Made by a program: the position numbers and the translations under genes. 5,220 nt of DNA. Origin: Limnohabitans sp. GTDB lineage: Bacteria; Pseudomonadota; Gammaproteobacteria; Burkholderiales; Burkholderiaceae_C. Below the pieces are notes generated by a model, which searched no databases, was not told the DNA's origin, and saw nothing but the letters and a program-made list of their open reading frames with translations. Shown here piece after piece: positions 1 through 5,206 of the stretch (within the stretch, counting starts at the first letter, position 1; every line of letters begins with the position of its first letter). The stretch lies in NCBI GenBank assembly GCA_018883305.1, contig VEQI01000254.1, forward strand, positions 1-5,220, written 5' to 3'.

Positions 1-1
1 C

Positions 2-286
2 TTCAAGACCATCGGCGTGTCGTCCGAGCAGCAGGCGCGCAACCGTCGCGACATCGAGACCATCCTCGAGACCACCATCGGCGAGGTGATCGACAGCTTC
101 ATTCCCTGGCGCGAGATCAGCAAAGCCTACTTCCATGCGAAGGAGGAAGCAGCCCCCACCCCGGTCGTCGCGGCACCGCCCGTGGTGGTCGATCCCACCC
201 GTGTGGCCTATTTCTGCAACAGCTACCAGCAGTACTACCCCAACGTGCAGACATGCCCGGTGCCCTGGCAAGTGGTGCCGTACTGA
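2..286 (+). CDS. 3' end of an unrecognised protein with a C-terminal two-cysteine aromatic motif (5'-truncated)
   Basis: The reading frame is open from the first bases of the window and stops with TGA at 284-286, so the last 94 residues of a longer gene are present. An in-frame GTG at 17 exists, but no ribosome binding site is visible in the 16 bases before it, and the frame stays open to the edge, so I treat this as a partial gene. The visible protein has a charged, probably helical stretch (about residues 8-47, several Glu/Asp/Arg), then an Ala/Pro/Val linker (about 48-63). The tail contains YFCNSYQQYYPNVQTCPVPW, with cysteines near residues 72 and 85. Similar Cys...YYP.V..CP..W endings occur at the C-termini of various proteobacterial envelope or lipoprotein-like proteins, from general knowledge. 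I cannot name the family and assign no function. Any export signal would lie upstream, outside the window. The gene converges on the exonuclease gene with 13 bases between the stop codons. Confidence 0.72.
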   Translation, partial: FKTIGVSSEQQARNRRDIETILETTIGEVIDSFIPWREISKAYFHAKEEAAPTPVVAAPPVVVDPTRVAYFCNSYQQYYPNVQTCPVPWQVVPY

Positions 287-299
287 GTTCAGCGTGATT

Positions 300-1220
300 T
301 CAGAGGGTCAGCGTCTGTCGCTGACCGCCACGCTGGGAGTAGCGCACCGTGCCTCCCAGCGATTCCACTTCCACCACGGCCTTGCGCTCACCATACACGC
401 GCCGGCGCAGCCAATCGGCTTCTTCCCGAATTTGTTCCTGATTGGCCAGCATGCGGCTCCAGCACCGGATGTCCGCCGACCAGCGGTAACCTCGCTGCTT
501 GAGCAGTTCCTTGGACTCAAAAGGTGAGCCCAGCGCGTACAGTTTGAACTGTGCCTGGTTGAGCGTTTCCAGCAAAGACAACAGCACCGGTTGCTGACGT
601 TGCGGCAGTCGGCGGCTGAGAAGCTCCAACAGTGCATGACAGTCGGTTTCGGCTCGGTGCGCTTCGTAAAACAGGCCCTGGGTTTGCAGCAGGTACTCCA
701 GCTTGGCCGAGCCAAAGCCTTCTTCTTTCCAGGGCACGTCTTTCACGCTGCAGGCCCAGGCCAGTTCCTCAAACACCGGCCAGCGCTGCTCCACAAAGGG
801 GCGGTCAAAGGCGGCGTTGTGGGCCACCACCACTTGCACGCCGCGCAGCAGTTGTGTCACCCGTGCATCGTCGATGCGTCGGCCTTGCACCATGTCGTCC
901 GTGATGTGATGAATGGCAGTCACGGCTGGCGGGATGGGAAAGCCTGGGTCTTCCAGCTCGTCAAACACCTCCAGCACGCGATGCACCACGCCGCTGACCG
1001 GGTCGAATTCGAACAACAGCATGCCCAGTTCGATGACTCGGTCTTGCTGCGCGCTCAGACCGGTGGTCTCGGTATCCAGCACCACCCCACGCATGAGCGA
1101 GGTGCCAGGGGCCACGTCTTCATAGTGCAGGCGAGGGGTGAGTCGGCGCAGCACGCGGTAATCCGGGTGTTGCTCCAGGGCCTGGGCCCAGCGTTCGTGA
1201 TCGTGCAGGTCTTGGGACAT
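300..1220 (-). CDS. DEDDh-family (DnaQ-like) 3'-5' exonuclease with C-terminal extension
   Basis: Predicted 306-residue cytoplasmic 3'-5' exonuclease of the DnaQ/RNase T superfamily, which removes nucleotides from DNA or RNA 3' ends using two metal ions. All three Exo motifs are present. Exo I is VVLDTETTGL with D49 and E51. Exo II is VVAHNAAFDRPF with D139. Exo III is HRAETDCHAL with H188 and D193. The nuclease core covers about residues 43-202. About 43 residues precede it, and about 100 follow, including LKQRGYRWSADIRCWSR near residue 240, a basic Trp/Arg-rich stretch that might bind nucleic acid (inference). The ATG at 1220 was chosen because codons upstream are poorer in third-position G/C. 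An in-frame ATG at 1271 would give 323 residues and overlap the transporter stop as ATGA. Neither start has a clear Shine-Dalgarno sequence. The frame is open further upstream to 1940 but there overlaps the transporter and is not coding. It could be a repair or RNA-processing exonuclease; nothing marks it as the Pol III epsilon subunit. Confidence 0.9.
   Translation of the reverse strand: MSQDLHDHERWAQALEQHPDYRVLRRLTPRLHYEDVAPGTSLMRGVVLDTETTGLSAQQDRVIELGMLLFEFDPVSGVVHRVLEVFDELEDPGFPIPPAVTAIHHITDDMVQGRRIDDARVTQLLRGVQVVVAHNAAFDRPFVEQRWPVFEELAWACSVKDVPWKEEGFGSAKLEYLLQTQGLFYEAHRAETDCHALLELLSRRLPQRQQPVLLSLLETLNQAQFKLYALGSPFESKELLKQRGYRWSADIRCWSRMLANQEQIREEADWLRRRVYGERKAVVEVESLGGTVRYSQRGGQRQTLTL
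306..326. repeat. Perfect hairpin at the convergent gene junction
   Basis: GGTCAGCG (306-313) and CGCTGACC (319-326) are perfect reverse complements around the loop TCTGT, giving an 8-bp GC-rich stem. It begins 20 bases after the plus-strand stop at 286 and lies in the last codons of the minus-strand exonuclease. There is no T-tract on either side, so it is not a canonical intrinsic terminator. It could still slow polymerase or protect 3' ends at this tail-to-tail junction. It may also be coincidental coding sequence. Confidence 0.4.
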
Positions 1221-1267
1221 GGAAGGGGGGCAGTCGTGACGGTGGGTGAGAGCAGGTGGGCGGCGTT

Positions 1268-2464
1268 TCATTCGGCGACGGCCGGGGCACCCTGCATCAA
1301 AGGGGGAAAGCTGAACGCCAGCAGCAGCATGGAGCAGCCGCCCAGCGCAATGATGGGGCCCATGCCAATGGCACTGGTCAGCCGTGAAGCCACCAGCACG
1401 CCGATGGATTGCCCGGCGAACAAGGTGCCTGCAAAAAGCGACATGCCAATGCCGCGCATGCGCGGCGCCATTTCGGAGGCATGCGCCTGCAAGGTGTTGT
1501 GGAACATGGAAAATCCCACGCCCGCCAGGGTGCTGGCCAGGGCCGCCAAGCCCCACCACGGCGTGAACGCCAGGGTGCCGAATGACACCAACACCAGCAA
1601 CCCACCCAGGCGGCACAGACCATCGCTGCCCCAGCGGCGAATCAACGGGCGCGCCAGCAGCATGTAGAGCACGCCGCCCACGCCAAACAGTCCGGCCAGC
1701 ACACCACTGCGGCTGAGCGAAATGGCCAGGCTTTCGTGCAGATGGGAGGCCAGCAGCGCCATGGCGCCAAACACGCTGGCGCCATGCAGCAGCACGGTGC
1801 CCAGAATACGGCGTGGCCGTCGCTGGCTCAGCACCTCGAGGGCTTGTCGCCAGGGCGCCTGTGCAGGGGGCTCGTTGACGTGCAAGCCATGGGGTGTGGC
1901 CTGGCGTGGACGGGCATGGGCATCCAGCCACATCCAGCATCCGGTCAACAGGAACACCGCTCCAATAAAAGCAAAACCCCAGCGCCAGCCCACCGTGTCG
2001 GTAAAGAGTCCGCCCAGCACCTGGCCGCTGACCAGGCCCAGGGTGGTGCCCAAGCCAACTTGGGCCAGGGTTTCCTGCCGAACCTCATAGGTGGTGTTGT
2101 CCCCGATCCAGGCCAATGACACCGGAATGATGGCAGCCGCAAACATGGCGACCAGCACCCGCGACGCCACCAGCCAGCCCAGTTCGGGTGACATGGCGCA
2201 CGCCAGACAGCCCAGGCTGCAGGCCAGGGTGGTGAAGGCCACCACCCGGAATTTGCCCACCCGGTCAGCCAGCGGGCCATAGACCACTTGCATCAAGCCG
2301 TAGGTGATGGCAAAGAGCGAGATCACCCAGGCCACGTCGCTCAAGCCGGTGTTGAATTCACGGGCCAGGGCGGGCAGCATGGGGTCGCACATGCGCTGCA
2401 CGGTCATGCTGCAGCACGACGCCAGGGCCATCAAGGGGATCAGTCGTGACAGGGGAGCGGACAC
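1268..2464 (-). CDS. Major Facilitator Superfamily (MFS) transporter
   Basis: Predicted 398-residue inner-membrane secondary transporter, probably proton-coupled efflux or uptake; the substrate cannot be read from sequence. The protein is a series of hydrophobic segments consistent with 12 helices in two halves, joined by a hydrophilic, Arg/Pro-rich central loop (about residues 181-219). MFS motif A is clear as GPLADRVGKFR at about 63-73, between helices 2 and 3. A Gly-rich GLGTTLGLVSGQVLGG stretch (about 137-152) fits the helix 5 antiporter motif C loosely. DPMLPALA (27-34) follows helix 1. The frame is open up to a TTG at 2521, with GTGs at 2503, 2497 and 2464 and an ATG at 2431. None has a good Shine-Dalgarno. 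I chose GTG 2464 because the 19 codons upstream are clearly poorer in third-position G/C, 2431 would cut into helix 1, and the resulting length is normal for MFS. The exonuclease gene follows at once on the same strand, suggesting one transcript. The gene is divergent from the PLD-like gene. Confidence 0.88.
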   Translation of the reverse strand: MSAPLSRLIPLMALASCCSMTVQRMCDPMLPALAREFNTGLSDVAWVISLFAITYGLMQVVYGPLADRVGKFRVVAFTTLACSLGCLACAMSPELGWLVASRVLVAMFAAAIIPVSLAWIGDNTTYEVRQETLAQVGLGTTLGLVSGQVLGGLFTDTVGWRWGFAFIGAVFLLTGCWMWLDAHARPRQATPHGLHVNEPPAQAPWRQALEVLSQRRPRRILGTVLLHGASVFGAMALLASHLHESLAISLSRSGVLAGLFGVGGVLYMLLARPLIRRWGSDGLCRLGGLLVLVSFGTLAFTPWWGLAALASTLAGVGFSMFHNTLQAHASEMAPRMRGIGMSLFAGTLFAGQSIGVLVASRLTSAIGMGPIIALGGCSMLLLAFSFPPLMQGAPAVAE

Positions 2465-2482
2465 GGAGGAAAGAAAGGGTCG

Positions 2483-2500
2483 CGCGTGACCAGTCACGCG
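2483..2500. repeat. 18-bp inverted repeat upstream of the transporter start (possible operator)
   Basis: CGCGTGAC (2483-2490) and GTCACGCG (2493-2500) are perfect reverse complements separated by CA. The repeat sits 19-36 bases before the preferred GTG start of the transporter. It lies just downstream of a minus-strand hexamer GATAAT (complement of 2510-2515) that matches a -10 box at five of six positions. A good -35 partner was not found. The arrangement would suit a repressor site overlapping a transcription start, but no regulator gene is adjacent. If translation really starts at 2497 or further upstream, part of this would be coding. Confidence 0.4.
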
Positions 2501-2570
2501 CACCCGCTGATTATCTGGCAAGCGCTATCACGGGGTGAGGCATGGGGGTGTGAGTTCGACTGAAAAATGC

Positions 2571-2587
2571 TGTGAGTGGCGCTCACA
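2571..2587. repeat. Inverted repeat TGTGAG-N5-CTCACA ahead of the PLD-like gene
   Basis: TGTGAG (2571-2576) and CTCACA (2582-2587) are perfect 6-bp arms around TGGCG, ending 19 bases before the ATG of the PLD-like gene. It resembles a CRP/FNR-superfamily half-site pair, but the spacing between TGTGA and TCACA is 7 rather than the 6 expected for CRP, so that identity is doubtful. It could be an operator serving either divergent gene, or a chance dyad. Confidence 0.3.
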
Positions 2588-2606
2588 TTGCGGCTAACAT
2601 TCCGCC

Positions 2607-3215
2607 ATGCGATCCTGGAAACAATGGAGTTTGGTGCTGGTGCTGGCCACCGCAGTGGCTCAATGGGCGTTGACCCTGGTGCCTTCGACAGGCGAGGCTC
2701 GTGGACGGGAGTCGGCCCCTGCGTCCACGCCCTCCGCGCCAGCAGGCGGGGTCGAAGGCCTGGGATCGGCGCAGGTGCTGGGCCTGTTTTTCACACCGCC
2801 CTCGGGGGCCGGCAAGGCCTTGGTGACCTGGATCGATGGTGCGCGGGAAGAGGTGCTGGTTCAAGCCTATGGGTTCACGCACAACGCCATCGCCCAAGCC
2901 TTGTTGCGTGCGCAGCAACGGGGCGTGCGCGTGGCGGTCTTGCTGGACCGAAAAAGCAGTTCGACCAACCGTTATGTGATTGATCTGCTGCAAGGCACCC
3001 CTGTGGCCTTGCGTTTTGACGGGGAGCACGCCATTGCGCACAACAAGGTGATGGTGATTGACCAGCGCATTGTGGTCACCGGCAGTTTCAACTTCACCAA
3101 TTCCGCCGACAGCCGCAACGCGGAGAACCTGCTGGTGCTGGAGTCGCCCGCCCTGGCGGCGCGCTTCCACGACAACTGGCAGACCCATTGGGGGCATGCC
3201 TCCCCCCAACCTTGA
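2607..3215 (+). CDS. Exported or membrane-anchored single-HKD phospholipase D-like protein (Nuc-type)
   Basis: Predicted 202-residue phosphodiesterase of the phospholipase D superfamily. The HKD motif is complete: H145, K147 and D152 in HNKVMVID, followed by the expected G159-S160, FNFT (161-164, Asn162) and E173. The fold starts near residue 56 (LGLFFTPP...), and VLVQAYGFTHNAIAQALL (about 83-100) is the characteristic first strand and helix. Only one HKD copy is present, as in the small Nuc/BfiI-type enzymes that build one active site from a homodimer. Family members include nonspecific endonucleases and phospholipases, so the substrate here is open. The N-terminus has basic residues, then a hydrophobic segment (about 8-25), then an Ala/Ser/Pro-rich linker (about 36-48). 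This suggests a signal peptide or membrane anchor and a periplasmic or extracellular enzyme; a convincing cleavage site is not obvious. ATG 2607 is the first start in frame, but no good Shine-Dalgarno precedes it. It is divergent from the transporter and 174 bases before the phasin, which has its own promoter. Confidence 0.9.
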   Translation: MRSWKQWSLVLVLATAVAQWALTLVPSTGEARGRESAPASTPSAPAGGVEGLGSAQVLGLFFTPPSGAGKALVTWIDGAREEVLVQAYGFTHNAIAQALLRAQQRGVRVAVLLDRKSSSTNRYVIDLLQGTPVALRFDGEHAIAHNKVMVIDQRIVVTGSFNFTNSADSRNAENLLVLESPALAARFHDNWQTHWGHASPQP

Positions 3216-3280
3216 TCGGCGTTGTGAGGGGGCGCTGGCGGCGGGATTTAGTCTGTCGCCTCTAAAGCGCATTCAAACGC

Positions 3281-3308
3281 TTGTCAAAAATGGGTGGCAA
3301 CCTACAAT
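3281..3308 (+). promoter_or_regulatory. Sigma70-type promoter of the phasin gene
   Basis: TTGTCA (3281-3286) and TACAAT (3303-3308) each match the sigma70 consensus at five of six positions, with a 16-base spacer. Transcription would start near 3315 and give a leader of about 75 bases. This is the best promoter in the window and fits a strongly expressed granule protein. Confidence 0.7.
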
Positions 3309-3316
3309 CCTTTTCA

Positions 3317-3331
3317 TGCTGCACCGCAACA
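3317..3331. promoter_or_regulatory. TGCTGC-ACC-GCAACA dyad, candidate PhaR-type operator
   Basis: TGCTGC (3317-3322) and GCAACA (3326-3331) form an imperfect palindrome (five of six pairs) around ACC. It lies at about +3 to +17 from the predicted transcription start, where a bound repressor would block initiation. PhaR, the PHA-responsive repressor of phasin genes, is known in other bacteria to recognise TGC/GCA-type dyads near phasin promoters. Assigning this site to PhaR is inference; phaR is not in the window. Confidence 0.45.
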
Positions 3332-3377
3332 AGTTCGGCGACAGCCACTCAAGTTCCGGTACCCAACCTACATTTTT

Positions 3378-3382
3378 AGGAG
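3378..3382 (+). promoter_or_regulatory. Strong Shine-Dalgarno of the phasin gene
   Basis: AGGAG lies 7 bases before ATG 3390, directly after a T-rich stretch. It fixes the start at 3390 rather than at the in-frame ATG 3294, which would lie before the promoter's -10 box. Confidence 0.85.
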
Positions 3383-3389
3383 ATTCCAA

Positions 3390-3935
3390 ATGTCCCTGAC
3401 CCCTGAGCAAGTCATCGCCGCCAACAAAGCCAATCTGGAGACCTTGGTGGGTCTGACCAACAAGGCCTTCGCTGGCGTGGAGCAACTGATCGAGTTGAAT
3501 CTGGCTGCCGCCAAGGCCGCCATGTCCGAGAGCCAGCAGCAAGCGCAAGCCGCACTGACCGTCAAGGACGCGCAGCAACTGTTGGCCCTGCAAGCCAGCC
3601 TGTTCCAGCCCCTGGCCGAGAAAGCCGTGGCTTACAACCGTCATCTGTATGAAATCGCTAGCAGCACCGGCGCTGACTTCACCAAGGCCTACGAAGCACA
3701 GGTGCTGGAAGCCCAGCGCGCTTTCAACGATCTGGTGGATAACATGGCCAAGAATGCACCCGCCGGCTCCGAGACCGCCGTGGCTGCCTTCAAGACGGCG
3801 GTGTCCGCCGGTAACAACGCGCTGGAGTCGGTGCAGAAAGCGGTCAAGCAGGCCACCGATCTGACCCAGGCCCAAGTGCGCTCGATGACCGAGCAAGTCG
3901 CCGGTGCTGCCAAATCTGCAGCCAAGAAGCGTTGA
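3390..3935 (+). CDS. phaP: Phasin family protein, PHA granule surface protein
   Basis: Predicted 181-residue phasin of the betaproteobacterial PhaP type. Phasins coat intracellular polyhydroxyalkanoate granules, control their size and number, and keep other proteins off the polymer surface. The protein begins MSLTPEQVIAANKANLETL and continues GLTNKAFAGVEQLIELNLAAAK, the usual N-terminal phasin signature. It is rich in Ala, Gln, Glu and Lys, apparently all helical, without cysteine or tryptophan, and has no signal peptide. The phasin domain covers about residues 5-105. An amphipathic helical region follows, then a basic Ala/Lys tail (AGAAKSAAKKR, 171-181). Length is normal for the family. The start is set by AGGAG 7 bases upstream. 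The gene has its own promoter with a possible operator just behind it, and hairpins follow the stop, so it is probably monocistronic. No PHA synthase or thiolase gene is next to it. Many betaproteobacteria carry several phasin paralogues, so which PhaP number this is cannot be told. Confidence 0.93.
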   Translation: MSLTPEQVIAANKANLETLVGLTNKAFAGVEQLIELNLAAAKAAMSESQQQAQAALTVKDAQQLLALQASLFQPLAEKAVAYNRHLYEIASSTGADFTKAYEAQVLEAQRAFNDLVDNMAKNAPAGSETAVAAFKTAVSAGNNALESVQKAVKQATDLTQAQVRSMTEQVAGAAKSAAKKR

Positions 3936-3958
3936 TTCGGCTGCTTGCATGACCCGCT

Positions 3959-3972
3959 GGCGCTTCGGCGCC
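3959..3972 (+). repeat. Short UUCG-loop hairpin after the phasin gene
   Basis: GGCGC (3959-3963), TTCG (3964-3967) and GCGCC (3968-3972) form a 5-bp stem closed by a UUCG tetraloop. It lies 24 bases after the phasin stop and only 2 bases before the larger hairpin at 3975-4000. It shares the core GGCGC/TTCG/GCGCC theme with that hairpin, so the two could compete for pairing. Confidence 0.5.
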
Positions 3973-3974
3973 CC

Positions 3975-4000
3975 CAAACGGCGCCTTCGGGCGCCGTTTG
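3975..4000 (+). terminator. Probable phasin terminator, 11-bp stem with UUCG loop
   Basis: CAAACGGCGCC (3975-3985) and GGCGCCGTTTG (3990-4000) pair perfectly over 11 bp around the very stable TTCG tetraloop. The stem lies 40 bases after the phasin stop. Three Ts close the 3' arm but no longer T-tract follows, so it may act as a weak intrinsic terminator or as a 3'-end stabiliser that protects the phasin message. Confidence 0.7.
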
Positions 4001-4071
4001 CGTTGTCCGTCGCGTGATCGTGGGACGGCCATTTTTATTGGAAGATCGGGGTCTGGCCTCAAACAGACAAC

Positions 4072-4076
4072 AGGAG
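4072..4076 (+). promoter_or_regulatory. Shine-Dalgarno setting the oxidoreductase start
   Basis: AGGAG lies 8 bases before GTG 4085. It supports this GTG over the upstream in-frame ATG at 3998, which falls inside the terminator stem and would add 29 residues unlike this family. No convincing promoter was seen between 4001 and 4071. Confidence 0.75.
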
Positions 4077-4084
4077 CGTGTGAC

Positions 4085-5206
4085 GTGGATCAGGTCGATG
4101 CAGTGGTGATCGGTGCCGGTGTGGTGGGTCTGGCGGTGGCCAGGGCCTTGACCCAGTCGTCCCGTCTGGGCGTGGGGGAGTTGCTGGTGCTGGAGTCGCA
4201 AGAGGCCATTGGCATGGGCACGAGTTCACGCAACAGTGAAGTGATTCACGCCGGGATTTATTACGCGGCGGGTTCACTCAAGGCACAGTGTTGCGTGCAA
4301 GGCCGTCAACAGCTCTATGCCTATGCGCAGGAGCGTGGCATTCCCCATCGGCGCTGTGGCAAATTGATTGTGGCCACCGAACCCTCACAAATTGCCCAAC
4401 TGGACGCCATTGTGCGCAAAGCGCAGGCCAATGGCGTGGATGACATGCGCATCCTGTCACGCGCCGAGGCGCAGGCCCTGGAGCCGGCGCTTCAATGCGA
4501 GGCGGCCATTTTGTCGCCCAGCACGGGCATCATCGACAGCCATGCCTACATGCTGTCTCTCCAAGGCGATCTGGAGCAGGGGGGCGGCATGGTGGTGTGC
4601 CACAGCCCAGTGGCCTCGGCCCGCTGCGAGCGCGATGGCACGGTGTTGCTGATGGCGGATGGATCGGCATTGAAGGCCCGCATCGTCATCAATTCGGCGG
4701 GTGTGTATGCCCCTGGCCTGGCCGCGCGATTTGAGGGCATGCCGGCCCAGCACGTGCCCACGGCCTATTACGCCAAAGGCAACTATTTCACGCTCAGCGG
4801 CAAGGCGCCGTTCTCGCACCTGATCTATCCGGTGCCAGAGGCGGCGGGGCTGGGCGTACACCTCACCCTGGATCTGGGCGGGCAAGCCAAGTTTGGTCCC
4901 GATGTGGAATGGGTGGATGACCCCGAGCAACTGGCCGTGGATCCCCAGCGCTGCCGTGACTTTTATGCCGAGGTTCGCCGGTATTGGCCGGCCCTGGCCG
5001 ATGACAGCCTGCTCCCGGGTTATGCCGGCATTCGCCCCAAGTTGGGCGGTGCGGATCAACCCGCATCCGACTTCGTGATCAGCGGTCCGGACCAGCATGG
5101 TGTGCCTGGCCTGCTGCATTTGTTTGGCATCGAGTCCCCAGGCCTCACCAGTTCATTGGCCCTGGCAGATCGGGTGGTGGCCTCTTTGGAAGCGGCGCTG
5201 GCCTGA
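4085..5206 (+). CDS. FAD-dependent oxidoreductase, L-2-hydroxyglutarate oxidase/dehydrogenase (LhgO/L2HGDH)-like
   Basis: Predicted 373-residue flavoprotein of the D-amino-acid oxidase (DAO) fold. The N-terminus VDAVVIGAGVVGLAVARAL carries the FAD dinucleotide-binding GAGVVG (10-15), and E37 ends the second strand for ribose binding. SRNSEVIHAGIYYAAGSLKA (48-67) closely resembles the conserved NSGVIHAGVYY...GSLKA block of E. coli LhgO. The LhgO-like HLIYPVP and GVHLT segments are also present. The C-terminal FAD-contacting region has GIRPKL (315-320) and FGIESPGLTSSLA (347-359). No signal peptide is visible. LhgO-type enzymes oxidise L-2-hydroxyglutarate to 2-oxoglutarate and pass electrons to quinone or oxygen. 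The substrate here is inferred from family resemblance only, and other 2-hydroxy acids or a related DAO activity are possible, so no symbol is given. Length is slightly below the roughly 400-420 residues of classical LhgO. The GTG start follows AGGAG. The gene stands after the phasin terminator and looks independent. Confidence 0.88.
   Translation: MDQVDAVVIGAGVVGLAVARALTQSSRLGVGELLVLESQEAIGMGTSSRNSEVIHAGIYYAAGSLKAQCCVQGRQQLYAYAQERGIPHRRCGKLIVATEPSQIAQLDAIVRKAQANGVDDMRILSRAEAQALEPALQCEAAILSPSTGIIDSHAYMLSLQGDLEQGGGMVVCHSPVASARCERDGTVLLMADGSALKARIVINSAGVYAPGLAARFEGMPAQHVPTAYYAKGNYFTLSGKAPFSHLIYPVPEAAGLGVHLTLDLGGQAKFGPDVEWVDDPEQLAVDPQRCRDFYAEVRRYWPALADDSLLPGYAGIRPKLGGADQPASDFVISGPDQHGVPGLLHLFGIESPGLTSSLALADRVVASLEAALA

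Noticed and set aside
591..1667. Long plus-strand open frame (358 codons) antisense to the exonuclease and transporter
   Set aside because: It spans two well-supported minus-strand genes, and its product has no recognisable motif and a shadow-like composition rich in His, Ala, Gly and Arg. High GC makes long antisense frames common.
1221..1940. Open upstream extension of the exonuclease frame (up to 240 extra codons)
   Set aside because: The translation is rich in Arg, Gly, His and Cys without any domain, and it overlaps the transporter's coding sequence in another frame. Only the ATG at 1271 or 1220 is a reasonable start.
2571..2587. Reading TGTGAG...CTCACA as a true CRP site
   Set aside because: The gap between TGTGA and TCACA is 7 bases rather than 6, and no CRP-linked context is visible. 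It is kept only as an inverted repeat.
2583..3272. Minus-strand frame of 229 codons opposite the PLD-like gene
   Set aside because: It is the complement of a gene with a complete HKD motif, and the translation is low-complexity Gln/Arg/Gly/His-rich shadow.
3216..3280. Possible terminator after the PLD-like gene
   Set aside because: Only short, imperfect GC-rich pairings could be found and no T-tract follows, so this is not enough to call one.
3294..3389. Upstream ATG extending the phasin by 32 residues
   Set aside because: The ATG precedes the -10 box of the predicted promoter. The strong AGGAG and the conserved MSLTPEQ start are at 3390.
3273..3977. Minus-strand frame of 234 codons opposite the phasin gene
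   Set aside because: It covers the whole phasin gene and its promoter, and is Leu/Gly/Gln/His-rich as expected from the complement of Ala/Gln/Lys codons. No ribosome binding site or domain was seen.
4457..5119. Minus-strand frame of 220 codons opposite the oxidoreductase
   Set aside because: It is a shadow of a gene with clear FAD-binding motifs, and the translation has no recognisable features.
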